Below, in pieces: positions 32,773-41,330 of a stretch of 64,000 bases of DNA (positions within the stretch are counted from its first letter, which is position 1; every line of letters begins with the position of its first letter). The notes under the pieces are model-generated. The model was not told the origin of the DNA. It made no database searches and saw nothing but the letters and a program-made list of their open reading frames with translations. The stretch is from Caenicola sp034331105 (GTDB taxonomy: Bacteria > Synergistota > Synergistia > Synergistales > Synergistaceae). The translations under genes and the position numbers were made by a program. The stretch lies in contig JAXQGB010000011.1 in NCBI GenBank assembly GCA_034331105.1, positions 405,446-469,445 of the forward strand, given 5' to 3'.

Positions 32773-33612
32773 TTAGTTAGTCTCCTTCCAGCCTTTCTGC
32801 TCTTCTATTGCCTTTACTGCTTCCTTGTCGATCTCCTCTACTACGGCATCAAGCTCTTCAGGGACAACAGTGGCTTCCTTTACTTCCTCTACCGCTGTTT
32901 CCTCGCTTGCGCTTTCGACCCTCGAATCCTGTCCCTGACGTCCTTCGATGAAGGCGTTGGCCATGAGTCCGACTACCAGCTCTATTGCGCGGATAGCATC
33001 GTCATTTCCGGGGATCGGATAATCGATCACATCGGGGTCGCAGTTCGTATCAACGATCGAGATAACGGGGATACCAAGCTTATGGGCCTCGAGGACTGCG
33101 ATCGTTTCACGGCGTGGGTCGATGATGAAGAGTGCATCGGGGATATCCTTCATATCCTTGATGCCGGAAAGATACTTCTCAAGCTTTTCTCTTTCCTTGC
33201 GGAGCTGTATTATCTCTTTTTTGGGGTACTTGTTGATCGAGCCGTCAGTTTCCATTCCCTGAAGTTCGACCATGCGGGTCACCCTGCGGCGGATCGTTGC
33301 AAAGTTGGTGAGAAGACCGCCCAGCCAGCGCTGGTTGATGTAATACTGTCCGGCCTTGAGTGCCTCTTCCCTGATCGGATCCTGCGCCTGGCGCTTTGTT
33401 CCGACAAAAAGAAGCGTGCCGCCTGACTTTGATACTTCGCGGACAAAGTCATAGGCTTTCTCAAGTCCCTTGACCGTCTTCTGAAGGTCGATGATGTAGA
33501 TGCCGTTGCGCTCCGTGAAGATGTATGGCTTCATCTTCGGATTCCAGCGCCTGGTCTGATGTCCGAAATGAACACCGCACTCAAGCAGCTGTTTCATACT
33601 TACTACTCCCAT
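32773..33612 (-). CDS. rpsB: 30S ribosomal protein S2
   Basis: Small-subunit protein S2. MKQLLECGVHFGHQTRRWNPKM at the N-terminus is definitive, with FVGTKRQAQDPIREEA and RWLGGLLTNFATIRRR (all in short parts). It has an acidic Glu/Val-rich C-terminal tail of about 50 residues beyond the conserved core. I place the start at ATG 33612 (GGAGGG seven bases before). The longer frame from 33648 begins inside the leader. First gene of the rpsB-tsf unit. Confidence 0.96.
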   Translation of the reverse strand: MGVVSMKQLLECGVHFGHQTRRWNPKMKPYIFTERNGIYIIDLQKTVKGLEKAYDFVREVSKSGGTLLFVGTKRQAQDPIREEALKAGQYYINQRWLGGLLTNFATIRRRVTRMVELQGMETDGSINKYPKKEIIQLRKEREKLEKYLSGIKDMKDIPDALFIIDPRRETIAVLEAHKLGIPVISIVDTNCDPDVIDYPIPGNDDAIRAIELVVGLMANAFIEGRQGQDSRVESASEETAVEEVKEATVVPEELDAVVEEIDKEAVKAIEEQKGWKETN

Positions 33613-33714
33613 GTGTATCCCTCCTGTTTTTTCCTCCAGGCACTTCATCCCGCAAAAAAACCCTTTCGGGCAACATTCTTGCGATCCGCACCTGTGTGTT
33701 ATGTACCGCTCCCC

Positions 33715-33744
33715 AGTATAACATGGAGATATTTATTTTTGCAA
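33715..33744 (-). promoter_or_regulatory. Promoter of rpsB-tsf
   Basis: Minus strand: -35 TTGCAA (33739-33744), 18-base spacer, -10 TATACT (33715-33720). The leader is about 100 nt and contains GCCC-GAAA-GGGT followed by seven T's (33654-33671), a small terminator-like stem that could serve in S2 feedback. The latter is speculative. Confidence 0.65.
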
Positions 33745-33844
33745 GCTTAGAAAGTTGTTTTCAACGATCCTTTTCAACGATCTGCTGTCATGTCAGCCAT
33801 CTTATTGCTCTGACTGCCACAAGCACTGCATACTGTCACGAAGC

Positions 33845-34546
33845 TCAGCACTTCCCCCACGGACAGGCACTGAGGCAAATGCCGCAAACGCTGCACCCAT
33901 AAGTTTCATAATTCTTTTTCAGAAACGCTTTGCATGCATCCCTGTCAACTCTTTCACTTACGTCCTGACCCATTTGCCAAGTACGGCCCTTGATGGCATC
34001 GGCGGGACACGCATTCTGACAGCAGGTACAGTCACCGCATTTGGGCTCCATAGGCATACCGCATTTCAGCGGAGCGTCACAAAGAACTGTTGCAAGTCGC
34101 TGCATCGGGCCCCTGTCAGGCGTGATCAGGCAACAGCTCTTGCCGATCCAGCCAAGGCCTGCCAGATGCGCAGCTGCGCGATGGCTGAAAATACCGTGAA
34201 GCCCCTCTTTTGCAACTTTACTTGCAGTGATCGGAAAAGCACTGAACCTTCTCTCCTCAAGCCAGTCGGTTATACGCATTGTCATCGTATCCAATGCGAT
34301 GTTAGCAACATCGTAAAACCGGGCATAGCTGTCTGTCGGACCCTTGGCAGATATTTCCCTGATAACTGCAGAAGGCATGTTCAAAGCTACTGAGATGGCG
34401 AATGGATAGTTATCCCATGTATTTCCGTAAGCTTTCCTGATCTCTTCAGTGTATGGCCTGAGATCAGCAAAACCGACCTTGCCTGCTCCTATCGACAATA
34501 CAAATCCCTTAAGTTCCTGATCCAAATTTTCGGTATTCACATGCAT
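33845..34546 (-). CDS. 4Fe-4S double-cluster protein, QueG-like
   Basis: An iron-sulphur protein with the C-terminal 4Fe-4S double-cluster domain found in epoxyqueuosine reductase and reductive dehalogenase relatives: CGDCTCCQNACP for the first cluster and CSVCGICLSACPWGKC for the second. The N-terminal part (GKVGFADLRPYTEE, GWIGKSCCLITPDRG) also matches this group. About 233 residues, much shorter than true QueG (~350-380), so function in queuosine synthesis is doubtful. ATG 34546 follows GGAGG by eight bases. Single gene. Confidence 0.8.
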   Translation of the reverse strand: MHVNTENLDQELKGFVLSIGAGKVGFADLRPYTEEIRKAYGNTWDNYPFAISVALNMPSAVIREISAKGPTDSYARFYDVANIALDTMTMRITDWLEERRFSAFPITASKVAKEGLHGIFSHRAAAHLAGLGWIGKSCCLITPDRGPMQRLATVLCDAPLKCGMPMEPKCGDCTCCQNACPADAIKGRTWQMGQDVSERVDRDACKAFLKKNYETYGCSVCGICLSACPWGKC

Positions 34547-34604
34547 GCCGGTTTCCTCCTTAAACATCTTAAAGTTTTTCTAATGTGAATAAAGGAAAGT
34601 TTTA

Positions 34605-35078
34605 TCAGCTGAAAAGCATTCCTGCGAGGCCCGCGGACTCGATCTTTTGCCCTGAGAAGGTATCCAGGATCTCTTTCCCCCTGACCGCATAAACACGCCA
34701 CGCGACCTTCATCGATCCTTCGGACACTGATACGTTTCTGATTCTGATGATTTTTTTCCAGCTCTTGAAATCATCAGGAACTGCTCCATACTCGGCGATC
34801 TCCTTTGCAAGCATCGGAGATATTTTGATATCCAGGCGCTCTATTTCTTCGGCTTCGGGCATGTAGTCCGTCTCAGGCGTTACTGTCTTCTTATCTACCA
34901 GCGTAGTCTTCCCATTATACCCGTCGATGATGACCACCTGATAGATATACCTGGGACCGTGCATCAGGCTTCTTTCAAGGATCTCAACAGGCGCGATGTA
35001 GACAGGGATAAAGATAAGCTTGTCACCGGGCTCCGGTCTTTCCTTCATCGGCAGATATCCTGAAGCTTGGGTATCCAT
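34605..35078 (-). CDS. Hypothetical protein
   Basis: About 157 residues, no signal peptide or membrane segment, no motif I recognise. The sequence alternates strands and charged loops (IFIPVYIAPVEILERSL, YIYQVVIIDGYNGKTTLVDKK), suggesting a small soluble mixed alpha/beta fold. ATG 35078 is chosen because GGAGG lies eight bases upstream. The ATG at 35096 precedes that SD. It lies between the SRP RNA and the QueG-like gene, same strand. Confidence 0.65.
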   Translation of the reverse strand: MDTQASGYLPMKERPEPGDKLIFIPVYIAPVEILERSLMHGPRYIYQVVIIDGYNGKTTLVDKKTVTPETDYMPEAEEIERLDIKISPMLAKEIAEYGAVPDDFKSWKKIIRIRNVSVSEGSMKVAWRVYAVRGKEILDTFSGQKIESAGLAGMLFS

Positions 35079-35120
35079 ATTATTATCCTCCGGCATATTT
35101 AGTGATCGTATTTACGAAAA

Positions 35121-35251
35121 GAGTGCTTTCTGCAGGGAGTCCAGTGACCCCATGGCACCCAAAAGACTCCGCTTACCGCTGCTTCCTTCCGGACCTGACG
35201 GGGTTCACGGGCTTTCGCCGCATGGGACTGGACACCCTGCAAAAAACACTC
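35121..35251 (-). ncRNA. ffs: Signal recognition particle RNA (small bacterial type)
   Basis: The minus strand contains the SRP domain IV core GTCAGGTCCGGAAGGAAGC and GCGGTAAGCGGAG, flanked by long complementary arms (GCAGGGTGTCCAGTCCCATG on the 5' side with CACTGGACTCCCTGC on the 3' side). The outermost GAGTG/CACTC stem is followed by TTTT, so the 3' end should be near 35121. It pairs with Ffh for membrane-protein targeting. tRNA-Arg lies just upstream. Confidence 0.93.
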
Positions 35252-35290
35252 GCTTTTCATCGATATATGATAGCATAAACATTATTCAAA

Positions 35291-35367
35291 TGGCGTGCCT
35301 GTCGGGATTCGAACCCGAGACCTTCAGCTCCGGAGGCTGACACTCTATCCAGCTGAGCTACAGGCAC
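35291..35367 (-). tRNA. tRNA-Arg (anticodon CCG)
   Basis: A 77-nt cloverleaf with acceptor GTGCCTG/CAGGCAC, D-arm TAGCTCAGCTGGATAGAG, anticodon loop CTCCGGA (CCG at 35331-35333), T-loop GGTTCGAATCC and an encoded CCA end. Reads CGG codons. G is the discriminator base, which would fit the TGGC sequence of the argG T-box. Confidence 0.95.
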
Positions 35368-35417
35368 AAGACCCGGAACAGAGGAAGTATAGCACATTCA
35401 GAATGGAGATGTCACCG

Positions 35418-35876
35418 ATGGACGACACTCTTTATATGAGGGAAGCCTTAAAAGAAGCAGAGAAAGCCCTTCAAAAAGGTGAGATCTCTGTTGGCGCTGT
35501 AATGGTCAGAAACGGTGAGATCATAGGGCGGGGATCGAACAACAGGTCGCTGGAAGGCTCTCCGCTCGGACATGCGGAGATAGTTGCAATGCAGGACGCC
35601 TCAAAAGTTATTAATAACTGGAGGTTTGACGACTGCGTTCTCTACGTGACTCTGGAACCCTGCGTTATGTGTGCCGGCGCCATGGTACAGTCGAGGCTGG
35701 GAACTCTCGTTTACGGCGCAAGTGACCCTAAGGCCGGTGCGGTCGGTTCGCTTTACAATATTCTCAGAGATCCAAGAATGTACCACAGGTGCGTTGTGAG
35801 GTCAGGAATATTGAAAGAAGAGTGCGCAGAGTTGCTTCGGATTTTTTTCCAAAAAAGGCGCACAGAAAGGGCCTGA
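35418..35876 (+). CDS. tadA: tRNA-specific adenosine deaminase
   Basis: Deaminates A34 of tRNA-Arg(ACG) to inosine. Zinc-dependent cytidine-deaminase fold: GHAEIVAMQ (HAE) and TLEPCVMCAGAM (PCxxC) are the catalytic zinc site. The N-terminus MREALKEAEKALQKGEISVGAVMV is typical (quoted in part). ATG 35418 is best, with GGAG nine bases before. ATGs at 35403 and 35409 are possible. The frame is open far upstream only because it passes antisense through the tRNA-Arg gene. Length 152 residues is normal. Confidence 0.92.
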   Translation: MDDTLYMREALKEAEKALQKGEISVGAVMVRNGEIIGRGSNNRSLEGSPLGHAEIVAMQDASKVINNWRFDDCVLYVTLEPCVMCAGAMVQSRLGTLVYGASDPKAGAVGSLYNILRDPRMYHRCVVRSGILKEECAELLRIFFQKRRTERA

Positions 35877-35953
35877 TCCATTTTGACATTCACTATGGAA
35901 TAAGCTATAATGCGCTCCGTCAGTTTGTTATAGGTAATTGATGCGACACATGC

Positions 35954-36046
35954 GGAGAGGTGGCTGAGTGGTCGAAGGCGCTCGCCTGGAAAGTGAGTGA
36001 ACGGCTTATCCCCGTTCCAAGGGTTCAAATCCCTTCCTCTCCGCCA
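35954..36046 (+). tRNA. tRNA-Ser (anticodon GGA)
   Basis: A 93-nt class II tRNA with acceptor GGAGAGG/CCTCTCC, anticodon stem CTCGC/GTGAG with loop CTGGAAA (anticodon GGA), a long variable arm (ACGGCTTATCCCCGT) and encoded CCA. Reads TCC/TCT. Confidence 0.95.
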
Positions 36047-36086
36047 TTTTGTATCGATCCAAACAAGCTGTTTTTTTATGTTCAAC

Positions 36087-36179
36087 GGAGGGGTGGCCGA
36101 GTGGTCGAAGGCGGGCGACTCGAAATCGTCTTGGCGGTGCTGAGCTGTCACGTGGGTTCAAATCCCACCCTCTCCGCCA
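36087..36179 (+). tRNA. tRNA-Ser (anticodon CGA)
   Basis: A 93-nt class II tRNA, 40 bases after the first tRNA-Ser. Acceptor GGAGGGG/CCTCTCC (one G-T pair), anticodon loop CTCGAAA (anticodon CGA, reads TCG), long variable arm with stem TGGCGGTGCTGAGCTGTCA, encoded CCA. The two serine tRNAs are probably co-transcribed. Confidence 0.95.
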
Positions 36180-36230
36180 TATTTTTTCAATGACCTGTTT
36201 TCTGACATTTGAAATCATCCAATAAAAAAT

Positions 36231-36267
36231 AAAGTTGGGAAGGCAAATAAAGCCGACCCAACTTTTT
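36231..36267. terminator. Bidirectional terminator between tRNA-Ser genes and sdaA
   Basis: Stem AAAGTTGGG (36231-36239) with CCCAACTTT (36257-36265), inner GGC/GCC pairs, T-run on the right and A-run on the left. It serves the plus-strand tRNAs and the minus-strand catabolic operon that ends at 36293. Confidence 0.75.
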
Positions 36268-36292
36268 AATATCATCCGGAATTTTTGAAATA

Positions 36293-37876
36293 TTAGCGAT
36301 TTTGTTCTTCCAGTTTTTTCCTGATCTGTAACGAGGCTTCTGTTTTGCCGAGTCCCCCGAATGTGCAACGAAGTTCCAAAGGCAGTTTCAGGCCTATGTC
36401 GTACATCGCTTTTATTGTCTGGTCCAATGGAATGACCTTATCGTACCCTGCCAACGCCATGTTAGCGCTGGATATGGCATTTGAGCCTCCCATTATATTC
36501 TTGCCGAGACAGGGCACTTCGACTCGATTGGCTACAGGATCACATGCAAGACCTGTTACATTCTGCAGCGCAATAGAAGCTGCATTTATACATTCTTCTA
36601 CTGTTCCTCCCAGCATTTGGGCCACTCCCGCAGCAGCCATCGATGAGCCTGCTCCGCACTCGACCTGACAACCGGCAACCTCTGCTGCAAAAGTTGCTGA
36701 CTCAGCGATAAATATCCCTATCAACCCTGCCGCAAGCATTCCTTTGGTTATTTCATCCTTTGAGGCTCCGATAGATCTGCCAACGCCTATCAGGGTCCCG
36801 GGAAGGCACCCGCATGATCCTGCTGTAGGAGCAGCAACGATAACGCCCATCGAACTTTTGACTTCCATTATCGCAGTTATGTACTTAATTACTGTATTAA
36901 GCAGATCACACGGAACCAGTTTCTTCTTCCTTGTTCCTTCATCAATTTTGTACGACTGATATCCCAGTATTCTGTCTTTATATTCAGTACCGCGAAGCCC
37001 CGCTTCAATTGCATTCTCCATGATCGATACCAGATCTGACATTTTTTGGAATACCTCTTCTTCACTGGTATTCCCTCTGCAGCTTTCATACCGGACAGCA
37101 AATTCCCACAGTTCCCCGGGATCGGTCTTTGCAAGTTCGATCAATTCCTCAGAGGTCAGAAACGGCACCTTACAATCGGCGCGGGAGTGGGTAGGAAGTA
37201 TCGGCTCAATATAAACGATGTCTACTATGAAATCTTCTTTTTTAAGTGACTCCAATTTATCTAAAGACGGTTTTTTAGCAAATTTCAATTCAAAGAGGAC
37301 CCGCTGCCCTTTTATGTCGCTCAACGCAAAATCAAAGTCAGACACATAAGATCTGATTATTTCCAAAATATTATCAGTGTTCTTTTCAGAACAGTCTGCA
37401 GTGATCAATATTTCGTAAAAATCTCCCGCCATTATTAATTGAAACCCATCGTACTTCTGCATTTCTATCATTCCACCGCCGACTGAGACAGCTTCCCATT
37501 CATGGGAATATCCGTCCTCACTTTTTGCGGATATCCTGTAATTGTTGGGGTGGACCGCTCCATAATCCAGGATCCGGAATTCTATGTTTATTCCTGCATT
37601 ATGCGCAAGTTCTGCATAATTTGAAACATTAGGATCAGTGACAGGCATGCCGAGAATACCGGTCACAAATCCCATGTCTGTTCCGTGTCCGTCGTGAGAC
37701 TCGGCAAGCGATCCGTTTACATCAAAATCAACAACAACTTCTTTTACATTGTTGTTAAGAGACTGCCGCACAATATCAGCGATTCGCGAAGCCCCTGCGA
37801 CATGAGAACTGGACGGACCCCTCATTACCGGCCCGATAACGTCATTAAATATGCTTGAGGGAAGTTTTTCCATCAT
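36293..37876 (-). CDS. sdaA: L-serine ammonia-lyase, iron-sulphur type, single chain
   Basis: Deaminates serine to pyruvate and ammonia with a 4Fe-4S cluster. The N-terminal beta domain starts SIFNDVIGPVMRGPSSSHVAG. The alpha domain carries the conserved AAPTAGSCGCLPGTLIG, GCQVECGAGSSMAAA and GLACDPV cysteines. At 527 residues it is longer than usual (about 455), owing to the linker between the domains. Last gene of the racemase/TRAP operon, 11 bases after the racemase. It suggests that serine, or a product converted to it, is fermented through pyruvate. Confidence 0.9.
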   Translation of the reverse strand: MMEKLPSSIFNDVIGPVMRGPSSSHVAGASRIADIVRQSLNNNVKEVVVDFDVNGSLAESHDGHGTDMGFVTGILGMPVTDPNVSNYAELAHNAGINIEFRILDYGAVHPNNYRISAKSEDGYSHEWEAVSVGGGMIEMQKYDGFQLIMAGDFYEILITADCSEKNTDNILEIIRSYVSDFDFALSDIKGQRVLFELKFAKKPSLDKLESLKKEDFIVDIVYIEPILPTHSRADCKVPFLTSEELIELAKTDPGELWEFAVRYESCRGNTSEEEVFQKMSDLVSIMENAIEAGLRGTEYKDRILGYQSYKIDEGTRKKKLVPCDLLNTVIKYITAIMEVKSSMGVIVAAPTAGSCGCLPGTLIGVGRSIGASKDEITKGMLAAGLIGIFIAESATFAAEVAGCQVECGAGSSMAAAGVAQMLGGTVEECINAASIALQNVTGLACDPVANRVEVPCLGKNIMGGSNAISSANMALAGYDKVIPLDQTIKAMYDIGLKLPLELRCTFGGLGKTEASLQIRKKLEEQNR

Positions 37877-37887
37877 GATCTCTCCTT

Positions 37888-38898
37888 CTACCAGCTGATA
37901 AATCCATTTTTAAGCTTGTCCTCTTCCTCAACGATCAGGTGATTGAATCCTGTGATATGGACATCCCTGCACGAAATCCTCGGGATAACCGCATTTATCC
38001 CGTTTAAATCGATCTCGCGCAGAACTGAAGCTGTGAATTTTCCTCCATAAATACTTTTCTGACAAAACGTTTCATTAAGACCTATCTTACCTCTAAAATA
38101 CCGCTGTGCGATACGGGTCGATGTACCTGTACCACAGGGAGAAATATCTGCCTGGGCATCTCCAAAAATACACTGACACAAATAATCTCCATTTTCATCT
38201 GGACTATTCTTCGCGAAAAGCAATTGATCCATGTAATTTATTGACTTATTAACAGGGTGCTGTACTTTGATCACTTCATTAGCGGAAACAAGTATTATTT
38301 TGCTTAACTTACGCAATTCATCCATATTGTCTCTTGAAATCTCCATATCTAACGTATCGATGTCTACGATAGTAAAGAAATTTCCTCCAAATCCTATATC
38401 AACACTGATATTTCCAACTTTAGGAACTTCAATTTTCAGGTCTTTGCGATATAAAAAGGCAGGAACGTTTTCAAACGAAATGTGTTGAACGTCCCCGTTT
38501 TTTATTGCAACAAATACTGTAACTATACCGCTGGGTGTTTCAAGCTTAATTATTGTTTCAGGTTCGGTGCGTCGTACCATACCTGTCTCTACAAGTGCTT
38601 TCGCAACGGAAAAAATGCCGGCACCACACATGGGCTGGTATGTAAGCGCGTCAATATAGAACAGTCCGTAATCAGCATCCGGAGAACAAGGTTCCGTCAG
38701 TACTGCTCCAACCAAAGAAAGGAAACCCCTGGGCTGCTGCATCAGGCATGTTCTTATCCAGTCATAATGAGTCTTCATATATTTCATTTTATCTTCTATG
38801 GAATCACCTTTCAGAGGCGGGATCCCCGAAGTGATTACTCTTATCGGAGTACCTGTAGTATGTGCGTCTACGGCAAATATCGATTGAGTATTACGCAT
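37888..38898 (-). CDS. Proline racemase / hydroxyproline epimerase family protein 1
   Basis: A 336-residue member of the proline racemase family, which inverts or dehydrates proline-type amino acids with two catalytic cysteines. The first motif reads MCGAG rather than the usual MCGHG (Cys kept, His changed to Ala). The second is SPCGTGTSTR (Cys kept). Both Cys present favours an epimerase/racemase rather than a 3-hydroxyproline dehydratase, which normally lacks one. N-terminus AVDAHTTGTPIRV is typical. Second racemase-like gene of the same operon. Confidence 0.85.
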   Translation of the reverse strand: MRNTQSIFAVDAHTTGTPIRVITSGIPPLKGDSIEDKMKYMKTHYDWIRTCLMQQPRGFLSLVGAVLTEPCSPDADYGLFYIDALTYQPMCGAGIFSVAKALVETGMVRRTEPETIIKLETPSGIVTVFVAIKNGDVQHISFENVPAFLYRKDLKIEVPKVGNISVDIGFGGNFFTIVDIDTLDMEISRDNMDELRKLSKIILVSANEVIKVQHPVNKSINYMDQLLFAKNSPDENGDYLCQCIFGDAQADISPCGTGTSTRIAQRYFRGKIGLNETFCQKSIYGGKFTASVLREIDLNGINAVIPRISCRDVHITGFNHLIVEEEDKLKNGFISW

Positions 38899-38934
38899 TC
38901 ATATATCCCCTCTGCATTTTATGATAGTTGTTGA

Positions 38935-39915
38935 TCAAAATATCTTTCCTACACCTGCTGCGATAGCTTTTTTATAAACATTATAAGCAATAACGATATC
39001 GAGAGTTGCAAAACCAACCGTCTTCATAAGTGTGATCTGCTTACTGTTCGTACGTCCCAAAACTTTGCCAAGAATAAGATCTCCAAGTTCACCGGTTATT
39101 GATTCCTTCTTAAATTTACCCTCCGATATAGGGATCAGAAACTCTCCTGCTTCAGACATTATGGCTTCTGTGTTGTCAATAAAAATTTTGTCGGCGTGCG
39201 TCACTGTGTACTCGTCAAGCTCTCGTTTATGAGGCATAAAAACTCCTACGGCATTAACATGTGAACCTTTTTTTAGTCTCTGTCCGTCAAAGACAGGAAC
39301 GGAACTGGTAGTCACGGTGGTTATTATGTCCGCTGCATCTATCGCCGCATCGGAAGAATCTGCCGCTACAATCTTTACATTGAATTTCTCTGCAAGTCCC
39401 GATGCTCTTTCTACGAAAGATTTGATCCTCTCGTAATTTGAATCGTAAATACGAACCTCCGATATCTTCCTCACGGATAATATTGCTTCGAGCTGAGACA
39501 TAGCCTGTCCTCCTGTGCCGAATAGTGCCGCTTTCTCAGAGTCCTCATTGGACAGAAGTTTTGTTGCGAGTCCGGAAACCGCACCTGTACGCATACGCGT
39601 AAGTTCTGTGCCGTCTAGCATAACGTTGACCTCTCCTGTTTCGGGGTCATTCAGAATAGTAGTCGCCGTTACTGCCGGCAATCCTTTCTTTCCATTGTCA
39701 GGATAAGTTGATACTATTTTTATTCCAGCTACAGGAAAATCTTTTATTAGAGCCGGCATGTACGACGTAATACCATTTTGCTTCACCTCAAAGTTTATTC
39801 GGACCGGTACTTCAGCTTTTCTGTTGCTTTGGATCACAAAAGCCTCTTCATTTGAATTTATTGCATCTTCCATTGTGAAAACTTTTCTTATATCTTCAGC
39901 GTTTAAAACCAACAT
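38935..39915 (-). CDS. Ornithine cyclodeaminase / mu-crystallin family protein
   Basis: NAD(P)-binding enzyme of the OCD/CRYM family (326 residues). MPALIKDFPVAGIKIVSTYP holds the substrate Lys, and ALFGTGGQAMSQLEAIL is the Rossmann loop. ADIITTVTTSSVPVF and DGTELTRMRTGAVSGLAT are also family blocks. Members act as ornithine cyclodeaminase, pyrroline-2-carboxylate reductase or alanine/lysine-type dehydrogenases. Next to proline-racemase-like genes, a ketimine (pyrroline-carboxylate) reductase is the most reasonable guess. SD GAGGTG. Confidence 0.85.
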   Translation of the reverse strand: MLVLNAEDIRKVFTMEDAINSNEEAFVIQSNRKAEVPVRINFEVKQNGITSYMPALIKDFPVAGIKIVSTYPDNGKKGLPAVTATTILNDPETGEVNVMLDGTELTRMRTGAVSGLATKLLSNEDSEKAALFGTGGQAMSQLEAILSVRKISEVRIYDSNYERIKSFVERASGLAEKFNVKIVAADSSDAAIDAADIITTVTTSSVPVFDGQRLKKGSHVNAVGVFMPHKRELDEYTVTHADKIFIDNTEAIMSEAGEFLIPISEGKFKKESITGELGDLILGKVLGRTNSKQITLMKTVGFATLDIVIAYNVYKKAIAAGVGKIF

Positions 39916-40052
39916 ATTGAAACACCTCTTTATATGTAAATTTTAATAAAAATAAAAAAACTCCTTCTCCTGATAGTTGAAACAGGTTTGGGAGTTTTAT
40001 ATTAACATTTGCTATCTGCATTTTTAAATAATTTACAATGCCTGCAGGCTTA

Positions 40053-41330
40053 TTATCGAATCAGGTTCACCAGAACCAAAGATACCCACGGAACATATGT
40101 CACCAACATCAGTACAAACATCATTGTTCCTAAGAACGGAAGAGCAGCTCTTGAGACCTTTTCAAAAGGCACTCTAGATATGTTGGTAGCTGAGAAAAGG
40201 CAGACGCCAACAGGTGGGGTCGCAAGTCCGATAGTAAGGTTGATACAGACTATCATTCCGGCCACTATCGGGTCTACGCCCATCTTAGCAAGAGCAGGAG
40301 CCAATATCGGCCCTACAAGCATAATTGCAGGAGCGCTGTCCATGAACATGCCTACGATCAGAAGAGCAAAATTTATCATCAAGAGCTTTAGCCATAGGGA
40401 TACATTCATCGCTAGAAGTGCTTCTGTGAGTCTTAAAGCAACCCTTTCGTTTGTAAGGACCCATCCGAAGGCATAACAGGTACCTACCAGCAGCATAACT
40501 GATCCGCTGTCTATAGCACTTTCCAAAAGGATCTTCGGCAACTGTCTCCATGCTATCGTCTTATATATGAACATTGAGAGGACAAAAGCATATAATGCAG
40601 CCATTGCAGCAGCTTCAGTCGGAGTGAATATCCCTGAGGTTATCCCACCGAGAATGAAGACAGGCAGTATCAAACAGAGTATCGAATCTTTTATTGCTTT
40701 AAGCCTCCCTTTCCATGAGGTCCGTGGAAGACGAGGGTAATTATCGCGCTTTGCGTATACATAAACAACTGACATCAAAGCCAAAGCCATCAATATTCCG
40801 GGCAAAATACCTGCCACGAAAAGATCCCCAATAGGAACACGGCTAACAGCCCCATAAAGGACAAATGCAAGGCTTGGGGGGATAACAGGTGCCATCGTCG
40901 ATGCAACAGCAGTCAGTCCTGCACTGAAGTCTGCAGGGTAACCTTCCTTTTTTAGTGAGGGGATCATTACAGATCCAACAGCTGAAGTTGCCGCTACAGC
41001 CGAACCGGAAACTGCGCCGAAAAAGGCACAGACCATTACATCGACCATCGCCAGGCCGCCCCTTATGTGCCCTACAAAAGCTTGTGCAAGCTTGATCAGC
41101 CTTTCTGTAATGCCGCCATTGTTCATTAGGTTACCGGCAAGAACAAAAAAAGGTAAACACATTAAAAGGAATGAATCCATCCCGCGTACAATTCGAGACG
41201 GTACCAACAGCCAAGAAACATCGCCGCCCATAACAAGAATATACGCTATGGTAGAGAGGATCAAAACAAAAGATATTGGAACGCTTAAAAACAGCAGAGG
41301 GAAAAATGTGGCAAATAAGATCCAGCTCAT
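40053..41330 (-). CDS. dctM: TRAP transporter, large permease subunit (DctM)
   Basis: Large, about 12-TM membrane subunit of a tripartite ATP-independent periplasmic transporter. DctM signatures: MDSFLLMCLPFFVLAGNLMNNGG (in part), FGAVSGSAVAATSAVGSVMIPSL, VIPPSLAFVLYG and LTIGLATPPVGVCLF. 425 residues, normal. Overlaps dctQ by 4 bases. The sodium-driven import substrate is presumably the amino acid handled by the flanking enzymes. Confidence 0.93.
   Translation of the reverse strand: MSWILFATFFPLLFLSVPISFVLILSTIAYILVMGGDVSWLLVPSRIVRGMDSFLLMCLPFFVLAGNLMNNGGITERLIKLAQAFVGHIRGGLAMVDVMVCAFFGAVSGSAVAATSAVGSVMIPSLKKEGYPADFSAGLTAVASTMAPVIPPSLAFVLYGAVSRVPIGDLFVAGILPGILMALALMSVVYVYAKRDNYPRLPRTSWKGRLKAIKDSILCLILPVFILGGITSGIFTPTEAAAMAALYAFVLSMFIYKTIAWRQLPKILLESAIDSGSVMLLVGTCYAFGWVLTNERVALRLTEALLAMNVSLWLKLLMINFALLIVGMFMDSAPAIMLVGPILAPALAKMGVDPIVAGMIVCINLTIGLATPPVGVCLFSATNISRVPFEKVSRAALPFLGTMMFVLMLVTYVPWVSLVLVNLIR

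Noticed and set aside
33845..34546. Epoxyqueuosine reductase (queG)
   Set aside because: Only the double-cluster domain and part of the N-terminus match. The protein is over 100 residues shorter than QueG, so only QueG-like is claimed.
35295..35417. Longer N-terminus for tadA beginning inside the tRNA-Arg region
   Set aside because: The extension is the antisense of tRNA-Arg and has no SD. ATG 35418 with GGAG nine bases before fits the family length.
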